Source: CAUJIW01 sp963205175
Lineage (GTDB): Bacteria > Pseudomonadota > Alphaproteobacteria > Sphingomonadales > Sphingomonadaceae
Direction: 5' to 3' (one strand)
Assembly (NCBI GenBank): GCA_041060555.1
Contig: JBEUDS010000005.1
DNA length: 64,000 nt
Shown one piece after another: positions 10,742-18,936 of this stretch. Both the position numbers and the translations under genes were made by a program. A model generated the notes under the pieces. The model was not told where the DNA came from, did no database searches, and saw only the letters and a program-made list of their open reading frames with translations. Positions within the stretch are counted from its first letter, which is position 1. Every line of letters starts with the position of its first letter.

Positions 10742-11131
10742 TCAGGTCTCCAGCGGGACAAAGACGAGCAGTGGCGCGCCATCGGCGTCGATGATGCGGG
10801 CGCGCACCCGCTGGCCGATGCGCAGGGTGTCCGGTGTCACGCCGTCGACCCGGCTCATCAGGCGCGCGCCTTCGTCGAGGTCCACCAGCGCCACGTTATA
10901 GGGCGGCGTCGGCGGCTTCTGCGCCACCCAGGTCAGCGAATAGACAGTGCCCAGCCCGCAGGCCTCGAACCAGTCGAGGTCGGCGTCGCCGCGCCCGGGC
11001 TCGGCCAGCCGGGGCGGAAAGATCACCGCGCCGCTGGCGCGGGCCCGTTGCAGCAGGATGCGGCCTTGCGACAGTGCGTGCCGCCAGATCGCCTCCGGGC
11101 CGCCTGCTGCCGTTGTCTCCGGTGTCATCAT
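10742..11131 (-). CDS. DUF35 OB-fold protein with degenerate zinc ribbon
   Basis: 129-residue partner protein of the DUF35/ChsH2-C family, which bind thiolase-fold enzymes and may channel acyl-CoA. The usual N-terminal rubredoxin-like ribbon has four cysteines; here the aligned stretch reads QRARASGAVIFPPRLAEPGR and contains none, whereas the flanking residues (PPR, W) are conserved. The C-terminal OB-fold (PYNVALVDLDEGARLMSRV) is intact. Two adjacent ATGs at 11131 and 11128 are possible starts. It precedes the thiolase-fold gene by 4 bp and follows the CoA transferase gene by 11 bp. Confidence 0.85.
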   Translation of the reverse strand: MMTPETTAAGGPEAIWRHALSQGRILLQRARASGAVIFPPRLAEPGRGDADLDWFEACGLGTVYSLTWVAQKPPTPPYNVALVDLDEGARLMSRVDGVTPDTLRIGQRVRARIIDADGAPLLVFVPLET

Positions 11132-11142
11132 GATCGCGCGCC

Positions 11143-12357
11143 TCAGGCCGGCCGGGCGAGGCGGACGGCGCCGCGCTCGGCCAGGGCGGCGATGTCGGCC
11201 TCGCTCAGCCCCGCCTCGCGCAGGACGGCCGCGCTGTCGGCGCCCAGTGCCGGGCCGGGCTCGCCGATGGCGCCGGGCGTCGCCGAGAAGCGGGTGGGAA
11301 TGCCGGGGAAGCGCAGCGTGCCGGCGTCGGTTTCCTGCTGCTGCCAGAAGCCGGTGGCGGTCAGGTGCGGGTCTTCCAGCAGGTCGGACAGGCTGGCGAT
11401 CGGCATCGCCGGGATTTCCGCCGCCCGCAGCAGCTCCATCCAGTCGCCGGTGGTGCGTTCGGCCATCACCTCGGCGACGCGGGCGAGCACGGTGGCGATG
11501 TTCTCCGTGCGCGAGCGCATGGTGGCGAACATCGGGTCGCGCGACCAGTCGGGGTCGCCGATTGCCGCGAAGAAGGCCCGCCAGTGCTTGTCGTTGTAGA
11601 TCATGACCCCGATGTAGCCATCGCGGGTGCGGTAGGGGCGGCGGGTCTCGGCGGTGGCGCGCGGATATTCCGGCGGCCCCAGTGGCGGCACGAACAGCGA
11701 TCCGCACAGATGCTCGACGGTGGCGAACGACACCAGCGTCTCGAACATCGGCACCTCGATCTCCTGGCCCGCGCCGGTGCGCTCGCGCGCGAACAGCGCC
11801 GCCATCACCGCGTAGGCGCCGGTCAGCCCGGCCACCTTGTCGGCAACGACGGTGGCAAGATAGGTCGGCACCCCGCCCGACAGCCGCGCCTGCAGATCGA
11901 CGATGCCGGAGGCCGCCTGCACGATGTCGTCGTAGGCGGGGTAGTCGCGGTAGGGGCCGTTACGGGCAAAACCGTAGAGGTTGGCGTAAATGATGCGCGG
12001 GTTGGCGGCCTGCAGCGCCGCGTAGTCGAGCCCCAGCCGGGCGATCGCCTGGGCGCGCATGGAGTGGATGAACACGTCCGCCGTTGCCGCCAGTCGCAGC
12101 AGCACCGCGCGGGCCTCCGGTTGCTTGAGGTCGAGCACCAGGCTGCGCTTGCCGCGGTTGACGTTCATGAACATGCCGCCACGCGCCGGATCGTGGCCCG
12201 GTGGCAGGTAGCGGGTGGTGTCGCCGTCCGGGCTTTCCACCTTGATGACCTCGGCGCCGAGGTCGGCGAAAATCTGCGTCGCGTAGGGCCCCATCAGCAC
12301 ACTGGTGAGATCCAGCACCCGCACGCCCGCCAGCGGTCCCTGGCCACGACCGCTCAT
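11143..12357 (-). CDS. CaiB/BaiF (class III) CoA transferase
   Basis: 404-residue family III CoA transferase that moves CoA between carboxylic acids without a phosphorylated intermediate. The N-terminal family motif LAGVRVLDLTSVLMGPYATQ (9-28) and the conserved RGKRSLVLDLK (68-78) are clear. The catalytic aspartate that forms the acyl anhydride is probably Asp143 in PAYDD. The ATG at 12357 is kept. It lies in one direction with the TetR gene upstream (184 bp) and the DUF35 gene downstream, and probably activates or recycles a CoA ester of the cluster substrate. Confidence 0.93.
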   Translation of the reverse strand: MSGRGQGPLAGVRVLDLTSVLMGPYATQIFADLGAEVIKVESPDGDTTRYLPPGHDPARGGMFMNVNRGKRSLVLDLKQPEARAVLLRLAATADVFIHSMRAQAIARLGLDYAALQAANPRIIYANLYGFARNGPYRDYPAYDDIVQAASGIVDLQARLSGGVPTYLATVVADKVAGLTGAYAVMAALFARERTGAGQEIEVPMFETLVSFATVEHLCGSLFVPPLGPPEYPRATAETRRPYRTRDGYIGVMIYNDKHWRAFFAAIGDPDWSRDPMFATMRSRTENIATVLARVAEVMAERTTGDWMELLRAAEIPAMPIASLSDLLEDPHLTATGFWQQQETDAGTLRFPGIPTRFSATPGAIGEPGPALGADSAAVLREAGLSEADIAALAERGAVRLARPA

Positions 12358-12541
12358 GCCGGGACTCCCGGCCGGCCGTGTCGCACGCGTCGTGATGCCA
12401 GGTCCATGGCCAATATCCTCCCCGTGGCGCCGGCAGGGGGTGTGCCGGCGGTTGCGGATCGGCCGGTCGTGTGAACGCCCCTGCGGCTGGTTGTTGTGCG
12501 CCGGCGTCAGCCAGGCGGCATGGATGGCGCCGTCGGGAAGG

Positions 12542-13216
12542 TCATCGTGATGCCTTCCTGCCCGGTGCCGGTTTCATCGATTCCAGCTGGCGCTGGAGCA
12601 GGCTCAGCATCGGTTCCACCATCGCCTCGTCGACGGCGCCGGTCTGCACGTTGATCGCCAGACCCTCGATCATGGTCTGCGACAGCGCCATGGCCTCCTC
12701 GAAGCTCCTGGGGTCCGACTGCCATTCCGGAAACAGTTGCACCGCCTCGGCATTGAAACGCTGGCGGAACTCCACCTGCAATGGCCGCAGGATGGCAGCG
12801 AGGTCGGCATTGGTGCGCGCCGCCAGTGCCAGTTCGTGGAAGGCAATGAAGGCCGGTTTCTGTACCTGCCGCCAGTAGGCGTGGACCAGTGTCGCCGGTT
12901 CGTGCTCGGTCGTCTCGGCGGCGCGGCGGAAGGCGCGGATGCGCTTTTCGTGCAGCTCGACAATCGCGGCCTTGATCAGCGTGGCGCCGTTTTCAAAGTG
13001 ATGCAGCATTGCCCCGCGCGACAGGCCGGCCTCCATCGCCACCTGCGGCGTGGTGGTGTTGGCATAACCGTATTTGACGATGCAGCGGATCGTGGCGTCA
13101 ATCAGCCTGGCCCGGGTCTGCGCGCTTTTCAGCGACTGCTGGGTAGGGCCGCTGTTGCTTGTCTGTGCCCGTAAGCCACGGCGAACCGGGGTGGGACGGG
13201 AAGAAGCAAGCGCCAT
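12542..13216 (-). CDS. TetR family transcriptional regulator, probable cluster repressor
   Basis: 224-residue TetR/AcrR regulator. The helix-turn-helix covers about residues 54-76 (TTTPQVAMEAGLSRGAMLHHF), preceded by a basic, disordered 30-residue N-terminus; the C-terminal half is the ligand-binding and dimer region. The ATG at 13216 lies 16 bp from a 20-bp near-palindrome (13233-13252), whose relatives occur in five more control regions of the cluster. This arrangement suggests an autoregulated repressor that responds to a substrate or CoA ester. Downstream on the same strand are the CoA transferase, DUF35 and thiolase-fold genes. Confidence 0.92.
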   Translation of the reverse strand: MALASSRPTPVRRGLRAQTSNSGPTQQSLKSAQTRARLIDATIRCIVKYGYANTTTPQVAMEAGLSRGAMLHHFENGATLIKAAIVELHEKRIRAFRRAAETTEHEPATLVHAYWRQVQKPAFIAFHELALAARTNADLAAILRPLQVEFRQRFNAEAVQLFPEWQSDPRSFEEAMALSQTMIEGLAINVQTGAVDEAMVEPMLSLLQRQLESMKPAPGRKASR

Positions 13217-13232
13217 TGGTCGATCCTTTCAA

Positions 13233-13252
13233 AAACATTCATGACTGTTTTT
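13233..13252. promoter_or_regulatory. Putative TetR operator A1
   Basis: AAAACATTCATGACTGTTTT; its reverse complement differs at only two positions. It lies 16 bp upstream of the TetR gene start, where bound protein would block its promoter. The best-conserved of six related sites. Confidence 0.75.
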
Positions 13253-13325
13253 TGTCTGGCAAGTCAAGTTGGATAATGAGGCAGAGTCTTTACCCATGGG
13301 CCGCGGCATGTCCATGCCTTAGAAA

Positions 13326-13345
13326 AAAACATTCATGACTGTTTC
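13326..13345. promoter_or_regulatory. Putative TetR operator A2
   Basis: AAAACATTCATGACTGTTTC, identical to A1 at 19 of 20 positions and exactly 93 bp away. It lies 104 bp upstream of the plus-strand SDR gene and so is placed to control the SDR-Rieske-acyl-CoA dehydrogenase operon. Confidence 0.75.
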
Positions 13346-13449
13346 ATGCTTGCGCGGGCGCTCACTCTTCGTCATGTTTGCCCGGAAACAGACGGCGGCC
13401 CGGGTGCTCACGCGCTGTCGGACAACGAATATGGGGAAGGAGTGGGCAG

Positions 13450-14211
13450 GTGGACCTCGGATTGCAGGGCAAGAAGGCGATCATTGTCGGCGCGGCGCGC
13501 GGCATCGGTCTCGCGACAGCGGAAGTGCTGGCTCGTGAAGGCTGTGATCTGGCGATCACCGCCCGTTCGGAAGACGGCGTCAAGGACGCGGTGGCCGAGC
13601 TAGGCAAATATGGCGGCACGGTGGTCGGCAAGGCCTGCAACGTCAAGAAGGCCGACGACTACAAGGCCTGGCTCGACTGGGCGATCGAGGCGCTGGGTGG
13701 CGTCGACATCCTGATTCCCATCACCTCGGCCGGCGGCGGCATGGGCTCGGAGAAATACTGGACCAACGCCTTCGAGGTGGACGTGATGGGCCCGGTGCGG
13801 GCGGTGGAAGCGGTGCTGCCAACCATGCAGGCGCAGAAGTCGGGCTCGATCATTCTCATCGCCACCACGTCGGCTGGCGAGGCGATGGGCGGGCCGCAGG
13901 CCTACAACGCCATGAAGGCGTCGCTCGTCACCTGGGGCAAGCAGCTGGCGCTGCATCACGGCCGCGATGGCATCCGGGTCAATGTCGTGTCGCCCGGTCC
14001 GGTCGAGTTCGAGGGCGGCAACTGGGACATGATCAAGGGCACCATGGAGAAATTCTATCAGGCCCAGCTGCGCCAGCAGCCCACCGGCCGGCTCGGCACG
14101 CCGGAGGAGATCGCCCGCTGCATCGCCTTCCTCGCCAGCCCGGCCGCCAGCTGGTGCAACGGCGCGCATCTCGTCGTCGATGGCGGCTTCACCAACCGCA
14201 CCCATTTCTGA
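13450..14211 (+). CDS. SDR family oxidoreductase
   Basis: 253-residue classical short-chain dehydrogenase. The nucleotide-binding motif is GAARGIG (14-20) and the catalytic residues are Ser141, Tyr152 and Lys156 (YNAMK). The NNAG element of most SDRs is ITSAGG here. The start is a GTG at 13450, chosen for the strong site ggaaggag eight bases upstream; a longer frame without ribosome site starts at 13378. It heads a plus-strand operon with a Rieske oxygenase (40 bp) and an acyl-CoA dehydrogenase. Possible roles are diol dehydrogenation after ring dihydroxylation or oxidation of a 3-hydroxyacyl-CoA. Confidence 0.9.
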   Translation: MDLGLQGKKAIIVGAARGIGLATAEVLAREGCDLAITARSEDGVKDAVAELGKYGGTVVGKACNVKKADDYKAWLDWAIEALGGVDILIPITSAGGGMGSEKYWTNAFEVDVMGPVRAVEAVLPTMQAQKSGSIILIATTSAGEAMGGPQAYNAMKASLVTWGKQLALHHGRDGIRVNVVSPGPVEFEGGNWDMIKGTMEKFYQAQLRQQPTGRLGTPEEIARCIAFLASPAASWCNGAHLVVDGGFTNRTHF

Positions 14212-14251
14212 GAGATACCGCGACAGCCGGTGGTGGCCCGAGGAAACAGCG

Positions 14252-15583
14252 ATGGACGTCAAGCGCAAGGTCGAGATCAGCCGGGTCAATCCGCAGGACT
14301 GGCCCCACGGCACCCCCGTGCACAAGGAGGAAGATCCGCAACTTGGCCACGACATCATTCCTGCCGCCCGCTACACCAGCGAGGCGTTCATGCGGCTGGA
14401 GTGGGAGCGGGTATGGACCAAGGTCTGGCTGCTGGGCGGCCGCTCCGACGACATTCCCAATCCCGGAGACTATATCTGCACCGACATCGGCAAGGAGTCG
14501 GTGCTGATCGTGCGTCAGGCCGACGGTTCTGTACGTGCCTTCCCCAACCTCTGCCTGCACCGTGGCAACCGGCTGCGGCCGGAGGGGTTGGGCAACGCCG
14601 AGCATTTCCGCTGCATGTACCACCACTGGACCTACGACCATCAGGGCTGCATCATCCGCATTCCCGACCTCGACACCTTTCCGCAGGGCGGCCCGCCGGG
14701 CATGCGGCTGCCGGCCTACCCCTGCGACGAGTGGGGCGGTTTCGTCTGGTATTCGCTCAATCCCGACGTCGAGCCGCTGGCACAGTATCTGTCCCCGATC
14801 CAGCAGCACCTCGGCCCCTATCATGCCGAGCGCATGGCGTGGGTGCGTGACGTCACGGTGGAGTGGGACTGCAACTGGAAGGCCAGCGTCGATGCCTTCA
14901 GCGAGACCTACCATGTGCAGGGCATCCATCCGCAGCTGCAATGGTATCTCGATGACGTCAACGTACAGATCGACTGCTACGAGCGCCACAGCCGCTATCT
15001 GGTGCCGTTCGCCGCCATCAGCCCGCGCGTGGCCATGCCCTCGGCGATACCGCCGGCCATTCATGAAATCATGGTGAAGGCCGGCATGGACCCGGCCGAG
15101 TATGAGGGCAGTGTCGGCGACATCCGGCGCGCGGTGCAGCTGTTCAAGCGCCAGCATGGCGCCGCGCAGGGCAGGGATTATTCGGAGCTGAACGACGACC
15201 AGCTCACCGACGATTATCACTATACGATTTTCCCCAACGTCTCGCTCAACGTGCACGCCGACGACATCATGATGTTCCGCCAGCGGCCGCACGCCACCGA
15301 CCCCAACAAGATGCTCTACGATGTCTGGGTGTTCGAACTGGTGCCGGAGGGCACGCCATGGCCGGCGCGGCCGAAGCATCGCCGCTTCAGGCATGGCGAC
15401 CGGTCCATCGGCCAGGTGCTGGACCAGGACGCCTACAATCTGCCCACCGTGCAGCTGGGCATGCAGTCGGACGCCTTCAAGGGCCTGTGGCTCAGCGACC
15501 AGGAGCTGCGCATCCGCCATTTCCACAAGGTGCTCGATGATTACATCTACGGCCCCGGTGGCAAGGGACCGGACGACATCTGA
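14252..15583 (+). CDS. Rieske non-heme iron oxygenase alpha subunit (1)
   Basis: 443-residue aromatic-ring-hydroxylating oxygenase alpha subunit. The Rieske 2Fe-2S ligands are Cys101/His103 (CLHRG) and Cys121/His124 (CMYHHW). The mononuclear iron histidines are His221 and His226 in ETYHVQGIH. The ATG at 14252 follows the ribosome site gaggaa. It resembles the Rieske protein encoded at 23826-25187 in the N-terminal region and in the C-terminal GQVLDQD segment, so the two are paralogues. No beta subunit, ferredoxin or reductase is encoded anywhere in the cluster. The second gene of the SDR operon; substrate unknown. Confidence 0.93.
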   Translation: MDVKRKVEISRVNPQDWPHGTPVHKEEDPQLGHDIIPAARYTSEAFMRLEWERVWTKVWLLGGRSDDIPNPGDYICTDIGKESVLIVRQADGSVRAFPNLCLHRGNRLRPEGLGNAEHFRCMYHHWTYDHQGCIIRIPDLDTFPQGGPPGMRLPAYPCDEWGGFVWYSLNPDVEPLAQYLSPIQQHLGPYHAERMAWVRDVTVEWDCNWKASVDAFSETYHVQGIHPQLQWYLDDVNVQIDCYERHSRYLVPFAAISPRVAMPSAIPPAIHEIMVKAGMDPAEYEGSVGDIRRAVQLFKRQHGAAQGRDYSELNDDQLTDDYHYTIFPNVSLNVHADDIMMFRQRPHATDPNKMLYDVWVFELVPEGTPWPARPKHRRFRHGDRSIGQVLDQDAYNLPTVQLGMQSDAFKGLWLSDQELRIRHFHKVLDDYIYGPGGKGPDDI

Positions 15584-15671
15584 CGCCGCGACCGGCGGCG
15601 ATCGCCAACATTGAAATCCGGCGCCGCCCGCCTTGCGCGGCGGGGGAGGGCGCCGGTGGCACGGGAGGATC

Positions 15672-16835
15672 ATGGTGAACTTCAAGCTGACCGCCGAGCA
15701 GGAGCAACTGCGCGAAGCGGCGCGGGCATTCGCGCGCGCCGAACTGCCGGCCATCGCCGCCGAACTGGAACGCGACAACAAGCCGCCCAGTCATGCGCTG
15801 GTGCGCCGCTATGCCGAACTGGGCTTTCTCGGCATCAATGTTTCGGCCGATCTCGGGGGGCTCGGGCTGGGTAACATCGAGGCGCTGGTGGTGCTGGAGG
15901 AGTTCGCCAGGATTTCCTCGGCCGTGGCCTTCCCGATCTTTGAATCCTCGGTGGGGCCGGTGCGGGCGATCGAGCATTTCGGCTCGGACAGCCTGAAACG
16001 ACGGGTGGTGCCGGCGGTGTGTGCTGGCGAAATGGTGGTGGCGGTGTCGATGTCGGAGCCGGAGGCCGGCAGCGCGCTCACCGACCTCAAGACACGCGGC
16101 GTCATCACCGGCGACACCGTGGTGCTCAATGGCACCAAGCGCTGGTGTTCCGGCGGTGGCCACGCCGATGCCTATGTGGTCTATTGCCGGCTGTCCGACG
16201 ATCCCGGCCCGAAGGCCATCGGCGCGGTGCTGGTGGAGAAGGACAGGCCGGGCCTCAGCTTCGGCCCCAACGAGCAGCTGATGGGCTTCCGCGGCGTGCC
16301 CTCGGCCGACCTCTATTTCGATGACTGCGCGGTGCCGGCCGACAACATCATCGTCCCCGCCGGTGGCTTCAAGAAGCTGATGGAAGCGTTCGATCTCGAA
16401 CGCTGCGGCAACGCCACCATGGCGCTCGGCCAGGCCTCGGGCGCGCTGGAGGATGTGACGGCCTATGTCCAGGAGCGGCGGCAGTTCGGCAAGCCGATCG
16501 TCGAGTTTCAGGCGGTGCAGCTCAAGCTGGCGGAAATGCACATGAAGTGCGAGGCGGCCCGGCTGCTGATCTGGCGGGCGGCGGCCAACGCCCAGGATGG
16601 GCTGCCGTCGGTGCTCGACTCCTCCACCGGCAAATGCTTCGCCAACACCATCGCCCGTGAAGTGACGGGGGATGCCATGCAGCTGATGGGCGCCTACGGC
16701 TACTCCAAGGATTTTCCAATGGAACGCCGGCTGCGCGACAGCTGGGGCTGGGGCATCGCCGGCGGCGCCATCGACATCCAGAAGGTCAACATCGCCGGCG
16801 CCATGCTCGGTCGCCGCTTCGACCAGCGCCGCTGA
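15672..16835 (+). CDS. Acyl-CoA dehydrogenase
   Basis: 387-residue FAD enzyme that introduces an alpha-beta double bond into an acyl-CoA. N-terminal helical, middle beta (MSEPEAGSALTDLKTR, 127-142) and C-terminal helical domains are complete. The Glu of the medium-chain type motif YEGTNEIQ is missing: the aligned stretch is AGGAIDIQ, with Gly364 at that position. Instead Glu243 in DLER matches the position used by isovaleryl-CoA dehydrogenase, so the base may sit on that helix. The ATG at 15672 is preceded by gggagga. It is the third gene after an SDR and a Rieske oxygenase; 88 bp separate it from the latter. Confidence 0.92.
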   Translation: MVNFKLTAEQEQLREAARAFARAELPAIAAELERDNKPPSHALVRRYAELGFLGINVSADLGGLGLGNIEALVVLEEFARISSAVAFPIFESSVGPVRAIEHFGSDSLKRRVVPAVCAGEMVVAVSMSEPEAGSALTDLKTRGVITGDTVVLNGTKRWCSGGGHADAYVVYCRLSDDPGPKAIGAVLVEKDRPGLSFGPNEQLMGFRGVPSADLYFDDCAVPADNIIVPAGGFKKLMEAFDLERCGNATMALGQASGALEDVTAYVQERRQFGKPIVEFQAVQLKLAEMHMKCEAARLLIWRAAANAQDGLPSVLDSSTGKCFANTIAREVTGDAMQLMGAYGYSKDFPMERRLRDSWGWGIAGGAIDIQKVNIAGAMLGRRFDQRR

Positions 16836-16855
16836 GGTGGCGCTGGCGGGCCGGG

Positions 16856-17359
16856 TCAGGGCACGGTCCGGCGGGCCTGCCCGGCGCGGGTATAGACCAG
16901 GTTGATGCTGATGAAGCTGACCGCCTCGGCGCCGTCGGCGGTCACCACGGCATAGCGGGTGCGGGCGATGCCGCGATCGTCTCGGGAGGTGGAGGGCAGC
17001 AGCTCGATGATCTCCGAGGTGACGTGGATGACGTCGCCGGGCCGGATCGCCCGCTTCAGCCGCAATTCGTCCCAGCCGATGCCGCAGACGAAATCGATGT
17101 CGGCGTTGATCTCGTGGTCGAGCTGGCGCCACAGCGCCAGTACGTGAATGCCGCTCGCCACCACCTCGCCAAACACCGACTGGCGCGCGAGCGCCGGGTC
17201 GGCATGGAACCACTGCGGATCATACTGGCGCGCGAAGGCGACGATCTCCTCCTGCGTTACCGCGCGGGCACGCGATCGCCGCCGCTCGCCCAGCCGCAGA
17301 TCCTCGAAGGCGCGGCTGGGCGTCGCGGGCGTGAAGGGCGGCGCGCCGGTCACGGGCAC
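16856..17359 (-). CDS. MaoC-like hot-dog hydratase
   Basis: 167-residue single hot-dog domain of the MaoC / R-specific enoyl-CoA hydratase type. The hydratase segment YDPQWFHADP (46-55) carries the candidate catalytic Asp47 and His52, followed by FGEVVASG. The start is a GTG at 17359, only 2 bp after the stop of the upstream Rieske gene, so the two are translated as a pair. It would hydrate the enoyl-CoA made by the neighbouring acyl-CoA dehydrogenase. A GTG two codons later is an equally possible start. Confidence 0.88.
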   Translation of the reverse strand: MPVTGAPPFTPATPSRAFEDLRLGERRRSRARAVTQEEIVAFARQYDPQWFHADPALARQSVFGEVVASGIHVLALWRQLDHEINADIDFVCGIGWDELRLKRAIRPGDVIHVTSEIIELLPSTSRDDRGIARTRYAVVTADGAEAVSFISINLVYTRAGQARRTVP

Positions 17360-17361
17360 GC

Positions 17362-18582
17362 TCAGGACCGCACCACCTGGTCGCCGAGCACCTGTTCCAC
17401 CCGCAGATGCGGGGCAATGCGCTCGACGCCGATGCGACGGTCGAGTTCCTCGTGCCAGTGATAGATGCGCCGTTCCTGGTAGTTCAGCGTCATGCCCTGG
17501 AAGCCACGGCTTTCCAGCGATTCCTGGATTTGCGGCGCGAATTGCAGGTCTTCGTAAAGGATGCGTTCCCAGTTGCCGATGCGCTTCTCCCACATCGGGT
17601 GCGGGTTGGCGGGGTCGTGGCCCGGCGCGATCCAGCTGGAGACCACCTTGCAGGTGCGCTCGGTCAGCGGCCAGAACTGCAGGATGGGAATACCGCTGTC
17701 GGAGGGCGGCATCACGAAGTTGGGGAAAATGTGATAGCTGACGTTGTTCTTCAGAGGGATGTCGCTCAGCCCGCTGAGGGTGGGCATGCCGATGGTGCCG
17801 GGGTCGATCCAGTCCGGCCGGCGGTTGGGCGTCACCATCCGGCTATGGCCGTTGGGCCACAAGGTGATGAACATGCCGCGATGGTCGAGGAAGCGGTCCA
17901 CCGTCTGCTGATGGATCGATTTCAGGTGATAGACCTCCAGAAAGGCATCCAGCAGCACCTTGACGTTGCAGCCGACCTCGTAGCTGCGGGAATCCACCAG
18001 CCGCAACTCGTCGAGCCGGTACTGCTCCAGTTCGTGCGCCATCGGGCCGATATGCTCCATCAGCGGCTGGGCCTCGGGGTCCTCGTTGATGAAGATCAGG
18101 CTGCCCAGCAGCTCGCAGCGCACCGGCACCATCGAGCGGCAGGCGAAATCGAGATCGACGAAATCGCGGCGGTCGCGCACGGCGGTCAGCTTGCCATCCA
18201 GCGTATAGCTCCAGCCGTGATAGCCGCAGACGAAACCGCGGGACTCGCCTGAGTCTTCCGTCACCAGCGGGGCGCCGCGATGACGGCAGGTGTTGTAGAA
18301 GGCGCGGACCGCGCCGGCCATGTCGCGCACGACGATGATCGGCGCGCCGGTGTTGCGGGTGAGAAACCAGCTGCCCGGGTTGGGCAGCTGGTCGACGTGA
18401 CCGGCGTAAAGCCAGGCCCGTTTCCACATCCGCGCCTGCTCCAGCGCCAGGAAATCCCTGTCGACATAGCGGCCGCCGGGAATATCCGGCAGGTTCGGAA
18501 AATCCGTCGGCGGGCCGGTACGGCCGCGTTCGTACTCCATTGCCGCGAGCGCACGAGGGGCGTTGAGCTGATTGAGTTCCAT
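17362..18582 (-). CDS. Rieske non-heme iron oxygenase alpha subunit (2)
   Basis: 406-residue ring-hydroxylating oxygenase, distinct from the other two in the cluster and closer to the general Rieske family with CRHRG (Cys99, His101) and CGYHGW (Cys119, His122). The mononuclear iron histidines are His219 and His224 in EVYHLKSIH; a late acidic ligand is likely in the EDLQF region. The ATG at 18582 has ggagga upstream. The transcript starts near operator A3, 44 bp upstream, and continues into the MaoC-like gene. Electron-transfer partners must be encoded outside the window. Confidence 0.93.
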   Translation of the reverse strand: MELNQLNAPRALAAMEYERGRTGPPTDFPNLPDIPGGRYVDRDFLALEQARMWKRAWLYAGHVDQLPNPGSWFLTRNTGAPIIVVRDMAGAVRAFYNTCRHRGAPLVTEDSGESRGFVCGYHGWSYTLDGKLTAVRDRRDFVDLDFACRSMVPVRCELLGSLIFINEDPEAQPLMEHIGPMAHELEQYRLDELRLVDSRSYEVGCNVKVLLDAFLEVYHLKSIHQQTVDRFLDHRGMFITLWPNGHSRMVTPNRRPDWIDPGTIGMPTLSGLSDIPLKNNVSYHIFPNFVMPPSDSGIPILQFWPLTERTCKVVSSWIAPGHDPANPHPMWEKRIGNWERILYEDLQFAPQIQESLESRGFQGMTLNYQERRIYHWHEELDRRIGVERIAPHLRVEQVLGDQVVRS

Positions 18583-18626
18583 GGTTGGTTCCTCCCCGAC
18601 ACTCTACCTATCAACTGACGTGCATA

Positions 18627-18646
18627 AAAACAATCATGTTTGCTTT
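18627..18646. promoter_or_regulatory. Putative TetR operator A3
   Basis: AAAACAATCATGTTTGCTTT, two mismatches to the palindromic consensus AAAACAnTCATGAnTGTTTT. It is 44 bp upstream of the Rieske (2) start codon. Confidence 0.65.
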
Positions 18647-18797
18647 TTATGATGGCCGTGCGGTGCAGGGTGTCGGGGCTGCCGGCGGGGGTCGATCCTT
18701 GCAAATTTGAGAGGGTGTGCGCGGCTGCCGCCATGGCACCCTAGCGTCTGCGCGGCGCGGTCGCCGGCGGTTGCGGTGGAATGCCGGATAATAATAA

Positions 18798-18817
18798 AAA
18801 ACATGTAAGATTGTTTT
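18798..18817. promoter_or_regulatory. Putative TetR operator A4
   Basis: AAAACATGTAAGATTGTTTT; both outer arms are exact, with a changed centre. It is 119 bp upstream of the acyl-CoA ligase start. Confidence 0.6.
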
Positions 18818-18936
18818 TTATTGGCGGTGCCGCTAGGCTCGCCTCAACAACGGGAGGCCCCAAGGCCTCCGGGCACGACAGATCCGTTCCCCGGCGACGC
18901 GGGAGATCGGGCGGTGCGGCAAGCGGGGAGGCGACA

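Larger units (their letters stand above)
18583..18936. other. 354-bp divergent control region
   Basis: Separates a minus-strand Rieske gene from a plus-strand ligase gene. Two putative TetR operators lie in it, one near each gene. The segments around them are AT-rich while the middle (18650-18780) is GC-rich and shows no gene. Confidence 0.7.
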
